Assembly (NCBI RefSeq): GCF_001638985.1
Contig: NW_017265134.1
Coordinates: forward strand, 4,114,695 to 4,178,694
Reading direction: 5' to 3'
Source: Phycomyces blakesleeanus NRRL 1555(-)
Lineage: Eukaryota; Mucoromycota; Mucoromycetes; Mucorales; Phycomycetaceae
DNA: 64,000 bases
Part shown: piece after piece, positions 1-12,550 of the stretch
Numbering within the stretch: the stretch's first letter is position 1
How the letters are laid out: the number at the start of each line of letters is the position of its first letter
Position numbers and translations under genes: made by a program
The notes under the pieces: generated by a model
What the model saw: only the letters and a program-made list of their open reading frames with translations
Told to the model about the DNA's origin: nothing
Database searches by the model: none

Positions 1-426
1 ATTAGCAAGAAGGAACCAGTGTTTGGTTGTGGGGTCTGTTCTTCACTCAATTGTGGTGTGTATACCACACCGTAGATATTCTTTTCAATTTTATCACGCA
101 TTTTCCTGTCTGCTAGCTTAAAGCTTACCTAAGCACTTAAAGCTAATTTTGCAGCCCCTCACCCCTACGTCTCATCAATAAAAATGTGAGGTATCCCACA
201 TTCACCTACAAAAAAACCAAACGCACATTGAACATTACAACTATGCTAGTAACATTATATCAAAGTGTTAAAGCTGGTACGGTGAGAATGGTTGTAGGGG
301 GTATAAACACACAGTTATTTTTCAGTCTGGCAATCAACTCGCAGCAAGGTTAGATGGAAATACTGTCGTCTCTAATTACTTTATTATGAACAACGTTGCC
401 ATAAATACATCTAAACTTATAAGAGA

Positions 427-699
427 TTACTTACACAGCCGCACAAACCACATGTGTCCTATCCTTCCCTTATATCGCCCATTCTTGAAAACCGTAAAGA
501 TTTTTTTTTCAGAATTAAAAGGTTTGGCTAGAAGAATGCCCAGGGTTTCTGCTGATAGAGATACAAAACATATTAATGATTGCAGTTCATTTTTTTTTGA
601 CAATTTATGAAGTTTGGGGTAATAATAAGCCCAGTTATCTTTTATAATATAAATTAAATCACTTTTTGAAGGGTGGACTTTTTCGATTTTTTTTAGCAT
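427..699 (-). pseudogene. 90-codon ORF relic in left arm
   Basis: An ATG-initiated ORF of 90 codons, lysine-rich, family not recognised. A GTAAGT donor-like site overlaps its last codons, so it could be one exon of a spliced gene, but no convincing next exon was found. The mirror copies on the right (17380 and 26269) carry one base fewer in the A run after the codons for N-S-E and shift frame, which suggests it is decaying with the repeat. No function is proposed. Confidence 0.3.
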
Positions 700-761
700 T
701 TTATTGATCTGCGCCCAGTTTTTAAAATTCTATAGAAGTGGACTTAATTGAACAGATACGA

Positions 762-782
762 GAGAGAGAGAGAGAGAGAGAG
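762..782. repeat. (GA)n microsatellite
   Basis: A run of about ten GA dinucleotides. The mirror copies (17309 and 26198 regions) have a shorter CT run, which is typical of slippage between repeat copies. Confidence 0.8.
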
Positions 783-899
783 AAGATAAGATAGAGAAAA
801 TAAGAAAATGTCCAAAAAAAAGCTGAGACAGATAGAAGAGAGGAGAGAGGAGTAACCAAGAAATAATTGCAGTGTTACGCTGTGTTTTTCTATTATAGT

Positions 900-1085
900 G
901 AACGCTTTTTGTGCCCCAACTCCACAAAGAAAGGGTTAGCCATCAAAAACAAACTTCCAATTAGCACCCAATACGGATTTAGTAGTGATAACGTAAAGGA
1001 GAATATGGAGGGTTTGATTGAAGGAGAGTGGTGGGAAGGTGTCTTTGATAAGGCCTTTCCAAATTTAACCTGTAAACTACTTTAA
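900..1085 (+). pseudogene. Short ORF relic (about 60 codons)
   Basis: An open segment that encodes a tryptophan-containing C-terminal-looking stretch with the motif EGEWWEGVFDKAFPN. It is also open in the right arm (17002-17190, minus), with one substitution (Glu to Ala). A C-run length difference upstream moves the frame between copies. Family not recognised. It may be the tail of a lost element protein. Confidence 0.3.
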
Positions 1086-1959
1086 GAAATTGATTTGATT
1101 TTTTCACTTATGAATTTAGAACTCTATATTATTAAAGAAAAAATAGTAATAATTCATGTCATTTTTATGAATTATAGTTAATGACATTATTTTCTAGCAA
1201 GAAAAAAGCTGCAGGGAAATTATTGGCTACTGGCTATTGGAAAATGAAATAAACGGTAAATTTGGGCCTGAATTTTATATAATCTAACACTTCTACAGTC
1301 ATAGCAATGACTCTGGGAAGCCTAGTGAACCAATTGCTATATATTTACAACGACTCTTCTGATATATGGTATTTAAGCCAATATAATATTAAGTTTCCAA
1401 TTCAATTTTCACTGTCAAGAGCTAAAATCTTTAGATTAACAGTTTTTAATCAATAGAACCTTCAAGATCAGCAAGATGTCTAAAGTACTCCAGACCAAAA
1501 ACAGTTACATTTATCCCTATACTCCGTTATAGATATATTTTAACAAAAGCAAGGAAAGAGACAAAGGTAAAGACAGTCAACCATATTATTTTTAATAATA
1601 TTTTTAAAGACTAATAGGTTTTTATATTTTTTAAAAAAAAAGAGACAAGAATATAAATATAATATCAAAGAAAAACAAGGGAAAATTTTATTGTTCAAAG
1701 TAAATGATTTTTGTGTACAAAGATTTTTACAAATTAAATACAAATTAAATTAAATTAAATTAAATAGAATATAAGATAGTCAAGTCCATGATAGTCCAGT
1801 CCAGCCCAGTCCAGTCCGGTTTTTTTTGAGAAATATTTCATTCGCTTTGCAAGTATATATGTAAAGAGGATTTTGCAGCTTATTGTAATAGAGAGTCTTG
1901 GTCCAATCCGGAGCGTCGCCTCGATCCAGAGCCAGGTTCCAATGCAGTGTTCCTTCAGT

Positions 1960-2093
1960 TTTGATTTGATTTGATTTGATTTGATTTGATTTGATTTGAT
2001 TTGATTTGATTTGATTTGATTTGATTTGGTTTGATTTGATTTGATTTGATTTGATTTGAGTTGATTTGATTTGATTTGAGTTGATTTGAATTG
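1960..2093. repeat. (TTTGA)n pentanucleotide array, left arm
   Basis: About 26 units of TTTGA with occasional variant units (TTTGG, TTGAG). The complementary CAAAT array is at 15900-16029, and a copy with one more unit is at 24779-24914. ORFs across it read as repeated N-Q-I-K-S and are not considered genes. Confidence 0.95.
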
Positions 2094-2100
2094 TAAATGT

Positions 2101-2600
2101 GAGGTAAGCACCACAATAGAGTGAAGAACAGACTCCACTACCAAACACTGATTCCTTCTTGCGAATAAATCTGGCAAATTAACCATCTCCGGAACTATTA
2201 CATACCAGGCACACGTACAATACCCACTTATACAATGTACTAACCATCATACAACAAGGATAAGAATTAAAAAAGATTTGAATAGTCAAATATAAACAAT
2301 ATTACCTTGTCTCTCTAATAAATAACACTCTCAAAGTATCTCAATATTTTGAAGAGTGGATACTTTGAGAGTGTTACTTATTAGAGAGACAAGGTAATAT
2401 TGTTCATATCTGTTACCATTCAAACCCCTTGGAATTCAGATCCCTGTTGTATAATGGTTGGTTTCCACGGTATAAATGTGTAGTGCACGTGTGCCTGGTA
2501 TGTAATAGTTCCGGAGATGGCTAACGTGCCAGGTTCATAGGCAAGATGGAACCAGTGGTTGGTAGTGGAGTCTGTTCTTCACTCTATTGTAGTGTGCGTG
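2101..2600. mobile_element. Head-to-head pair of ~250-bp terminal modules (palindrome)
   Basis: Two related modules face each other around position 2351. From the centre outward each side reads GATACTTTGAGAGTGTTA, then ATTAGAGAGACAAGGTAATATT, then a CCGGAACTATTACATACCAG block, a CGTGTGCCTGGTATGTAATA block and a GAAGAACAGACTCCACTACC block. The inner part is a hairpin of about 44-bp stems with one mismatch and an 18-nt loop (2297-2402). The outer parts match more loosely. The same module occurs singly at 18001-18280, where it abuts a broken gene, so it behaves like the terminal sequence of a mobile element. The element class is unknown. Confidence 0.75.
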
Positions 2601-3022
2601 CCACAGCCAACAGGACTTAGGATGATGCCTGAGATTTGAATTTGCCATTGGAAGAAATAATTTTTGTTTGGAACTTGCATTGGACCCCTGCTTGGAAATT
2701 GGCTTGGCCTTGAGATTTGGAAGTATAACCCAGATTTTGAACTTGATAGAAATTATGCTTGTATGTATGTATGTTCTAGGACTAGTACTCTAGCAGTACG
2801 TGGACATTGTTTGGCCATTTGGAAAGGAATTGGACTTGGACATGGACTTGGACATGGACATAGAAATGGACCTTGACTTGACTATTTTGGATATTGTGCT
2901 AGTATATATAAATTTTGACTTGATAAAGATAATTATGAGTACACTTTTTTTTTGAATTTTTTCCCTTGTTTTTCTTTTTTTTTTTTTGACTAGATATTTT
3001 GATTTGATTTTGGACTTTGTCC

Positions 3023-3307
3023 CTGATCATGACCACATCTTGGTCCTGTGCTGTTGACCGGTTTGGCCTTTTCTTTGGCGCCCCTTGTTGGGCTTCTGGT
3101 GAGCCGGATTGGCTTTTGACCTGGCGCGCATCTTGGGCCTTTGCTGTTGACCGGTTTGGCCTTTTCTTTGGCGCCCCTTGTTGGGCTTGTGGTAGGCCGG
3201 ATTGGCCTCTGGCCTGGCGCGCATCTTGGGCCTTTGCTGTTGGCCGGTTTGGCCTTTTCTCTTGCGCCCCTTGTTGGGCTTCTGGTGAGCCGTATCGGCT
3301 TTTGACG
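3023..3307. repeat. 93-bp minisatellite, ~3 units (left arm)
   Basis: Period-93 array anchored on GGCCTTTTC at 3065, 3158 and 3251. It is more GC-rich than its surroundings. Unit number differs between copies: 3 here, 4 at 14593-14970 and 7 at 23194-23850. Confidence 0.93.
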
Positions 3308-3416
3308 ACGTGCCCAAAAGGCATGCGATAGCCAACAATTTTGTGGCAGGAATGGAACCATTTTGTTCCGCCGTAGAGGCAAATTGATTGTTGATAGAAG
3401 CAACAGGAAGCAACAG

Positions 3417-3660
3417 ACCCGCCAGTGGGATAAATGGCTCCTACCAGTGATATAAATGGACCCGCCAGTGGAAATAATAAATTGGCCAGAAAAATAAATG
3501 GTGCCAACAATGGAAGAAAAATGGGCAGTTGGCCGTAATATAAAAAGACCTATCTGCGGAAGATAATAGGTCCACTGGCGAGAGATAACAGGTCCACTGG
3601 TAGGAGGAAAGGGCCTACCAGTGGGAAGCAACAAACCCACTGGCGGAAGCAACAGACTAA
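3417..3660. repeat. Cluster of CCACTGG/CCAGTGG motifs (left arm)
   Basis: Repeated CCACTGG or its reverse complement CCAGTGG, often followed by TAGG or CGGG, at spacings of roughly 15-25 bp with a gap in the middle. It mirrors 14236-14480, which has one extra 17-bp unit. It looks like a degenerate short tandem repeat rather than coding sequence. Confidence 0.7.
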
Positions 3661-5330
3661 CAAAAAAGCAACAAGCAGCAGTACCTTTGAAATAACATAA
3701 ACCGCCGTGGAAGGCATAATAAAGCAACAAGCAACGGGAGGTAACAAGCAACGGGAACTAACCAAAAAGATACCAGCCGCGCCCACCAGAAGAGAGGACA
3801 GAAAGCAACCAGTAATACATGGGAATACGGACAACGGGCTCACACGCTACACGCGCGCTTTGGGACTTGCTCGATAGACCATGGTTGACCCGTGGCTACT
3901 ACTCCATCGGGTCCTTTTGGAAGAAAGAAAGAAAAAGAGAGAGCGGTCGGTCGCAAGAGTCCAAAATCGGTTCAACAAGCTCAACAAAATAATATTGCCA
4001 AGTCTTTATGAACGTCTTTTGAACTCTTACAGTCGCCAACTCCACAGGCTATGATTAATTAGTATTCAAAGTTTCATTGCGCGTAGAATGTAAATACATA
4101 TACTTATCTTAAAATGCCTGGACTACCCATTCATGACAAGAAAGAAACTCATGGCTATCGGAAGACCATCTTGGCTTCTGTGTATTAACGATGACCGGCC
4201 GGACACAAACCCATGTATTACCAGAAGCCTTCCATCGACCCCTCCAGTAGACGCGGCTAGTACAAAGAAAAAGGAAAAAAAAGAAAACCAAAGTTTGCAA
4301 AAATTGCTCTATACTTATAGAAAAAAAGACAGGGAGATATTGAGACTGCTCTAGATTTGGTCTAACAAAATCTATTGAAAATGCTTATCAATGGCATGTT
4401 GTGCCAAGAATGAATGCACGCTGCATAGTGCTGATCAAGTTGGACATCTATTTTTGTGAGTCTACACATATTCTTCAAGGAAAAGACCTGATTATAACTG
4501 TATACACACAAGTTGAAAAAACAAAAACATATAAATTCTTTTAAAACATAACACTGGCCTTGCTTTTCCAACCCTCAAACTGGAGCTCATACTCTTGCTA
4601 TATGTAGTGCTATGCTATAGTATTTTATAAAAGTATTCACCGTTTAATAAAGGCCAGGCCTTAGAAGATTGATAGATAAAGCAAAGCTGTTGTGATGTAC
4701 ATAATAGGGGGGGTTATGCAGACAATCAAAATAAATACATACTAGGCAACTAAAGAAAAAAATACAAATTTATGCATGCATATATTACAAGTTTCATAAA
4801 TATATTTCTCACTCTCTTTGCTTCCTTTCAAAGATTATCAAATTACTCATAAAGCTACTGAATCAGACATATTAAGACAAGAAGTATTTGGTAAAGAATA
4901 TAAAATTGTACAAAATATAAAAGAAATAGCTGTAGTTATCAAAAGAAATAATTTGAAGCATCTTGATAATGTGCTTCTGCTGATCAAAAAAAAAAGAAAA
5001 AGAAAAAGGAAATCCAAGAATACGCCTTGTAATTTGATCACCTGCATGTGAATTGATAAGCCCATTTATAAATAATATCTTTCTCTGAATTTTTTTTTAA
5101 ATAAATTGTCGTGTATCTACAAACAAATTCTTTGATAGTTTGTCTAGCAAAAAATTGTAATAATACACACATTTATATATATCTTTGTATCTATATGTAG
5201 CTCACACAATTCTCTTATAATCACACTTGTAGAATATGACCTATAGCTTATGGCTCATAAAATAGAATAAAATAAAATCTCAAAGCTAGTGCTTTAATAT
5301 TGGGGTTCTTTTGCAAATACAAGGCCAAGT

Positions 5331-8300
5331 GGGTATACAAGTAGTTTTTATTCTGCTCACGTATAAAAGACAAATGGTTATATTTTGTTCTTTTTTTAAT
5401 AGAAAAAGAAAAGACATTGTATGTATAGCCGAATAATATTTATGTAACAATAATTCTTCTCTTTGTGACAATGTAAATTGTTTATAAATCTTGTACTTGT
5501 ATTTGCTATAGCTAGTATTACTAACTGTATTTTACACAAATAAATATATATTATTTTATTTACCACTAAAAAATATGTTCGAATCTAAGTACTGTTTTCT
5601 TTTGTCTAGTAAATACGTGGACTTGAGTCTTTGGAACATTCATAGGAGACTTTGGCCAAGCCAATTTTGCTGGTTAGTTGAATGGCAAGTACCTTTATTA
5701 TTCAATTATAATAATAAGCTACATATCAGAAAAATGGACTTTTTCAAAGATAAGCGAGCAATTTGTATTGATAGCATCTATAGGTTCTAGTAAGATAAAA
5801 GGGTAAAATCCTGTGAGCAGTCATAATATGAACAGTGTACGCAGATACCAGCTTTAAACAATATTGAAGGACTTTCTACTTGTATTTCTCATATACCGTA
5901 TTAAAAATGAGAAATTTAATATGAAAGAAGAAAGAAAGAAAGATGATATAATAAGCATAGATAAGCTAAAATTCTTGATTTACAAAATACAATTAGATAC
6001 TCTTTTAATATCTAAAAAGTAAATATATATAATATATTGCATATAGTACCAGACGTAACCGTAAAAGAACAGGCATAGCCGTAATTTCCATCGAATTAGA
6101 TTATTATGGCCGAGTTTTTGTTGCTTAAACTTCATGCGTACAGATAATTGCGAATGCTAATGCAAAAAGAATGGAAAAGATAATAAAAAAGGTAAGAGAA
6201 GGAAAAAGACAACCGCAGCCAAGGATCAATTTAATTTGGAAGCACAAAGGAATAGGCATTGGCTTGTGTAGCTATTATGCGTGAGTAGTTTTACTTAAAG
6301 GCAGCCAAGTAAAATAAGTTTCTTATTTGATCCATACTCTCTGATGGAGCACAGTATTGAACGATTTTATCTGAGCCAATTGAAGAAAGAGTGCATGGGG
6401 GTCGTTCCAAAGTTGATAGGTAGAAGAATTGAAACATCTAGCTGAAGGTGCTACTGGTGTATACTGGATAGTTATTTTTTGTGTTTATAAAGAGAAAGTA
6501 ATGGAGTCGGTTGTGTGAGTGAGAGTAGCTCTATAAAGTTGACACATTGCGTGTATATTCACATTTTTGACTGACCAAAGCATATAATATATTTCTATTT
6601 CTTTCTCTTATCTATTATTAATTATCCAAAGAAGCATAGTTTATTCTGACATCTTAGCAATAGCTTAGTAATATCTTACCGAAAATAATATTTTATTAAT
6701 TATCAAAATATTTATACAAACATCGAAAGATGAAAGCAATAAAGACCATCCTTAAACATCACTTATATTTTCTTTTTCCAAAACGAAAAACGGTCAATTG
6801 CCAATATTTGAGCTAATAAGCTGTTAGAGAAGATCGATATATATTCTTTTTTTTCTGTTAGCCGTCTGGGCCACTTCTTTACATAAACTAGCACAGCTCG
6901 TCTCATCTGCATTATCAAATATATTAAAGAGCAATAAACACTCTTTTACACACAAACCCAATTTTGGTAAATGTCTAGGCAGAATTCTTTTTTTTTAAAA
7001 GCTTTTTATTCATCCTATTTTTCTTGTAGCCATATATAATAAAGCTAATCTTTTTGAAGAGAAGTATATTGGTTTAAAGTTTCTTATAACTACATTAATC
7101 TATTAATTATATTATATGCACTATATTTCACGCACTTACCAAAGACAACTTCTCTCTAAAAAGGACTTCGAGATAATTCAACCATACCTTGTAGATCAAC
7201 ACTTTGAGCTCTCATATAAATCTCTTTTACGATTCCCAGATTTTGATTTATTTCAAGAGCATCATAATCCCCGTAATGCTCTATAGGATGTAAATACAAA
7301 CCCTGTATACACCAAAAATGTCACAACAGTCCATTATATGTTATCTCTTTCCAGTACCAAGTAGTGTAAGCACTGGTGTAATATAATACACATTTCTCTT
7401 ATACTGAATATAATATGTTCATGACGTTTTGCTTACCAATACCAAAGGATTCAAGACACTTTAAAAACAGACTCATGCACTTGTCTCAGTCAATGCTTCC
7501 CCCTGATAATATAAAAGATCTAATTCCCTCTATTTAGAAAAAGAAATAAAAATATCAAATGATCCACAAGTCCTTGACAAACTTGAGTATATTTATGGTG
7601 CGGGTACTTTTACACCGTTCACCTTTCACTACAAAACCCTTTGATTTTCCTAGTATTATTTGATATCAGAAGCCTCATCCTAACTTATCGGACAATATAC
7701 ACTCCACTAGTCTATTATCCAATACACTTTACCATATCACAAGCATAGCCAGTTTTCCTTGTTCCTGTCAATCAGATCCGATCTTCGTACCGTAGGATAA
7801 TATCCAGAAACCAAGCAAAACCAAATACTTACAAAACAAGGCCATGTAAAACCCCACCTATGCTAACCCCTAATATTGTACCACAAGGAGCATGAGTGAT
7901 ATCCTGTAAAATGAGCGCTGAAAGCTGTTATTACTCGTTTGATCGCCATTGAAGTGCTTTCAATATGTGACAAGGTCATTAAATACTTTTCTCTCTAGAT
8001 TATTTCATGACATTAGTGGCTTTTATAAAATAATGAGAAATCGATAAATAGCTGTATATGTATTGTTACTCTTTTTGATTATTAACCCATAATTGGCCCT
8101 TTTAAAATAAACCTTCCAATTTCAATATATCGTACCTCTAAATATTTATGCTCAATGGGGTTATTCCCTAGACCTTGGGAAGAGCAGTTAATTAAAAAGG
8201 CTTGGTCACATAGTCGTCTTTTTGCCACTTTTGTGTCTGGTTCTATATGATAGGTAGAACAATCTTCTTGAAATATGAACCTCCTATAATGATATTTTTT

Positions 8301-9190
8301 AAAGGATATAATTCAAGGAATGAGATTCTGTGTCAAAGTATTAACATATTCGCCTTGATTCACAGCACCTTTAATAAAAACCAAAGGTCCTAGGAAATAG
8401 CCGGTAAAAACTTTTTCAGTTCAAAGACAACTCGAACGTATAACAATATCGTTTCTTTGACTTTATTTTTAGAGCTATATACCTTTGTTCATATGTCTTG
8501 CCGACTTTTTTGACAAGTTGTGAATTTTCATCTTGATCCATCAGACCCAATTGTGGTTCTTCATTCTCCATTTGTCCAATTAACATGAGCTTTGGGTCAT
8601 TGTAGTAAGCTTTTTTTTGCGTGTGCGTATGCGTGTGTGTTGTCAAAATTAGCTTGAGGACTGTAAAATAGAAACCGATGCGAAATACTTGAGAGAGTTG
8701 ATTGCTGACAATTTACAAACTGTAATCATTGTTTCCTTTAATCCCAATCTCAGATTCTAATAGGAAATACATGGAGTCTTTTATTCAATCTACAAAAGAT
8801 GTCTCTCATTTGTGTATCTGGTGTATTTTTATTCTTTCTTTCTTTTGTTTGTTCATTTGTTGTTGTTTTTTGGGTGTTGGTTAGGACTTGATACGAGAAA
8901 TGTGGTCAGACTATCTTTTGCAAAATGAAAAAAAAAAAAGTAAATTTTTACAATCTGTCTTTAATCTCATCAGCTTTTATTATAAAGGAGAATGACTGGT
9001 TCCTGACGTAGACGGTATTTTATGCTGAGATCGATTAACAAGAAGACGACACTGATAATTTCTTTTTTTCTTAATTTTATAATTTACCTGAGATCGAAAC
9101 ACCTTTTGACCACTAAAGGTGTATGTGTTGCTTAATAAACCTTTTAATACATAGTGAATTCTCTGTCTATGCGCTACACAGAAACTATGT
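5331..9190. other. Left part of the unique core, no gene recognised
   Basis: Strongly AT-rich DNA between the left arm and the repeats near 9.2 kb. The open frames are short, and none shows family motifs or consistent splice signals. It contains scattered homopolymers and a GT-rich run near 8617-8641. No RNA gene was recognised. Confidence 0.6.
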
Positions 9191-9201
9191 AGCCCTATAC
9201 T

Positions 9202-9444
9202 AATGATAATGATAATGACAATGACAATGATATTAATGATAATACTGGTAATGATATTAATGATAAGACTAATGGTAATAATGGTAATGAGAATAATGAT
9301 AAGACTAATGGTAATACTGGTAATGATATTAATGATAGTACTAATGATAATAATGGTAATGAGAATAATGATAAGACTAATGATAATACTAGTAATGATA
9401 TTAATGATAATACTAATGGTAATAATGATAATATTACTAATGAT
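9202..9444. repeat. AAT/GAT-rich repeat with ~72-bp period
   Basis: Imperfect array built of AATGATAAT-like trinucleotide blocks. The longer unit containing GAGAATAATGATAAGACTAA recurs at 9288 and 9360, a spacing of 72 bp. One plus-strand frame (from about 9193 to a TGA near 9497) is open and would read as Asn/Asp-rich, but it has no ATG. The other open frame reads as repeated Ile/Met. Neither is called as a gene. Confidence 0.75.
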
Positions 9445-9701
9445 AATAGTACAAGTTTTGGATACTATATATTTATAATAATTTTAATTTCCTTTTGACT
9501 TTTCCCCATCCTCTCTTTTTCTGGTTCCCTTTTCAGTTTCAATTTCAGATTTGGATTTTGCCATGACTTTGGATTTGACCTTGACTTTAGCTTTGACTTT
9601 GTCTTTGCTAATTGTTAGGTTTAGTAGTCTTTTGTTTTGTTTTTTAATTTGAGTAGTTAATGTTTTGGTTTAGTGGTTAATGTTTATGTTAGTATGGTTA
9701 G

Positions 9702-9770
9702 TTCCCGTTGCTTGTTAGTAGCTGTTGCTTGTTAGTATCTGTTGCTTATTAGTATCTGTTGCTTCCTGTT
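9702..9770. repeat. 17-bp tandem repeat (GTTGCTTGTTAGTATCT)
   Basis: About four imperfect 17-bp units lie downstream of the core gene. Related GTTGCTTGTTA motifs occur in both arms (around 3725-3760 and 14125-14225), so the core and arms share short repeat vocabulary. Confidence 0.65.
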
Positions 9771-9814
9771 GTTTTTGATGAGTATTAAAACATTTTTTAT
9801 GGTTATATCTTGTC

Positions 9815-10887
9815 TTACTCCCAAGAGAAGAACTTTTTAATAGCGCCTACTACAGATACAACACTAGACGTAATAATTTGTGTTGTATCTGCAGCAATGT
9901 TCATCACCTTGGTGTATGTGTTATCAGGAGTAATTGCTGATGATGACTCTGATGTTTCTAATGATTCTGATGTCTCTGATGATGACAATGCTTGAAACAC
10001 AGAGAGAGATGTTTCTGGCTCAGGAGATGGAGAGCGAGAGGATGGAGGTGACGGAGAAGGTGATGGAGATGGTGAGGTAGAGAAGAATCCAGATGAAGAA
10101 CTGGTGACAATTCGTGAGGAGGAGCGGGTGAGAGAACGAACGGGAGGGGTTACAGGAGCAGGAGCAGGAGCAGAAGCAGAAGCAGAAGCAGAAGCAGAAG
10201 CAGACACTGGAGCAGGGACAGGGACAGGAGCAAGAACAGACGTGGTAGGCATGTTGCAGTATGAGGGCAAAGGGTCATTGATTTGACCCGTCATACTGAT
10301 CACTCCTCTTATTTGTAGTTCAAAGACTACGTGCCTGACCAATCTCAGGCTCCTCTTAAGAGCCACCCGCCGGGCAGGGCTCGTGGACAACAGGAATCCA
10401 CGAGGTCCCCTCCCAGCGGGTCTTCTCAACGCCCGAATGGTGACCACCTCCAGGCGCTTGGCCATATGGGCCGTGGAGGTGAAGTCCTTCGGACAAGGAC
10501 GCTTAGTTCCTCTAGGAACTACTATAGAATAATACAATATAAAAGAAAAACATTAGAGATGTGCAAAATTAAATTAAATAAAATACACTTTTTCCAGAAA
10601 CTATTAGTGCATCAAAACGATTTTTATCTCTGCACAAATAATTTCCTGAAAGAGTGTATGAAATAATTACCTTGGGTCTCACCCGACCCACCAAACACCT
10701 CAGGAGAGGTCACTTGGGTCGCAACAAACCCACCGGTAGAAGAGACACCAATCGCCCCAAGAGGGCTCTTTGCGCTCGCACGAAGAGCGCGACGGACGGA
10801 CTGGGCAGGGTATGGCTGGTAGCGGGAGGCTTTAGCACGCTTGGGAGCGGCAAAGGAAAGGTTGGTGAGAGCTGTGAAGCGTGGCAT
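9815..10887 (-). CDS. Two-exon gene in the unique core, low-complexity protein
   Basis: Family not recognised. Exon 1 (10887-10671) starts at an ATG and encodes M-P-R-F-T-A-L-T-N-L-S. It ends at a GTAATT donor. The 149-nt intron (10670-10522) contains a CTAAT branch-like motif and ends CTATAG. Exon 2 (10521-9815) joins in phase and ends TAA, giving 307 residues. Residues ~1-150 are basic (Arg/Lys-rich, Ala-rich). The middle is a Pro/Ala/Val and Ala/Ser-alternating tract followed by Ser/Pro-rich sequence. The C-terminus has a Ser/Glu-rich stretch and a moderately hydrophobic end (V-V-S-V-V-G-A) before K-K-F-F-S-W-E. It is far more GC-rich than its surroundings. It is the only convincing gene inside the inverted-repeat structure, so it may be element-encoded, or host DNA caught between the arms. 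Splicing is inferred from signals and phase only. Confidence 0.6.
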
Positions 10888-12550
10888 TGTATAAAACAAG
10901 CGATGAAAAATGGGTACAAGGAGAAAATCAAGCGCGAAGAGATTTCTCTTTCTTTTATAGTTTTATTTTTCTTATCAGACAAGAATTCCACGTAAGCATT
11001 CCAATCAATATATTGGTATCTACACGGAAACTAAGGAGTGCATTCATATGGTTTTTAGTTTATTTTTTATCTCTTTGATAAGCCATAAAGATTTTCAAAA
11101 CAAAGTGACATATTCCTTTAACAAAAATTGATATTATTATTTTCTTTTTACACATTATATATATATATATTAAAGAGCTTACTGTCTGGAAAGAACATAT
11201 TCAAATCACTGTGAACTTCTCTTAATCATACTCTTGTATGTTTGAAAGTAAAAGGGCATAAATCAGCACATAAAATATATTGTAATGTTTTTCTTGTGAA
11301 AAGGGATTTTCTCTTTAGAAAATAAGGAATACATGATAAGCCAAATTCTATTTATCTGTATTTGGTTTACAAGAATTTGATAATCTTTGCGTACTTAATG
11401 GCACGATTTAGTATTTATTTTATCTCAAACATACACTTTCTTTGAGAAAGACCTCTTCAGAGAAAAAAGAAGGCTTTATATTATATTGATTGTATTAAAT
11501 AATCTTTTCTGTTAAGCTAAAGATTATATATAGTATCTACCTTTTGATAAAAGTATTTGGCTAGAAGTCTCTATTTCTTCTACAGAATAGATATATGCCT
11601 TGTTTACAAAAAATTAGTATTTGTGAAGATTTCATATGATTGTGATTATTTCTAGTATATATTGTTATGCAAAAAGACTATCTATTTGCATAAATTGAAA
11701 AACGATGTCCATAAATTATAAAGTAAATAAATAGAAAGAACTATCATGTCATCTGAATTTATGCTTCAATTCTATGAACCTCAGTATATCTCTCTTGACC
11801 AGCCCAATGGTTAAAATATTTTCAAAGAAATAGTAATAATAATGCTATATATTTGATATATTAAATACAGTTTTCTTGCTTTAAATAAAGTATATAGATA
11901 AAGAGCAAGTGAGCGTTAGATAGTCAAACGCTCTTTTAGCTTAAAGAATGTTCGTAAGTAATGATACTACTTGTATGCATATTTTCGGAATTACTCTTTG
12001 ATGTGCGCCGATGTAAATCGGTTTTGATATTTTTATTTTATACTCAATCAACCCGATTTGTACAGGTGCATAATAGTGCAGATCTAATAAGGAGCTTACA
12101 ATCCTGATAAATACACCTCAGAAATCATTAAAAAATATATGTATTCTTTAAGGAAATACTATCATATCAAGCTGTGTCAAGCCCATGAAAAGTTATAGCA
12201 TCTACCTTTATGACCTTTAGATATAGCTTACCAAATTGCAGTCTTGGTTATCTTGAAACAGACAGTTACATATATAAAGTCTAATCAATATACGAGAAAC
12301 AACAGAAATGCCTTCTTTTGCCAGTCCTACCAAATTTTAGAAATATAAACCCATTGTTATGATACAAGAAATTACGGCAGATTGACTTGAAAAATGTAAC
12401 TGAAAATATATCCTGGTAGATACTGCGTATTATATGTGCTGATAATCGCAATAAAATTAAAAATACAATTAAAAAACACTCTAGCACATAATGTATATCA
12501 AGTCATTAATTTATATTATATAAAGGATTGTAATTCTTATATGTATATCT
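10888..12550. other. Right part of the core, no gene recognised
   Basis: AT-rich sequence upstream of the core gene, containing its presumed promoter. It has short open frames only. No RNA gene, terminal repeat or coding motif was seen. Confidence 0.6.

Larger units (their letters stand above)
1..5330. repeat. Left arm of large inverted repeat
   Basis: The first 5.3 kb is the reverse complement of 12551-18076. Position 1 pairs with about 18076 and the pairing ends at 5330/12551, where the two sides diverge after a shared stretch ending GGCCAAGT. Arms are nearly identical. The differences seen are a minisatellite unit, a 104-bp segment present only on the right, a 17-bp tandem unit and scattered single-base or homopolymer changes. 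The arm is still paired at the window edge, so it may continue to the left. No intact gene was found in it, only short ORF relics. Confidence 0.93.

Noticed and set aside
1755..2186. ORFs of repeated N-Q-I-K-S over the TTTGA/CAAAT array
   Set aside because: These are translations of a pentanucleotide repeat, open in several frames.
9203..9478. 91-codon Ile/Met-rich ORF
   Set aside because: It is the off-frame reading of the AATGAT repeat. Composition is dictated by the repeat, and there is no signal of a real membrane protein.
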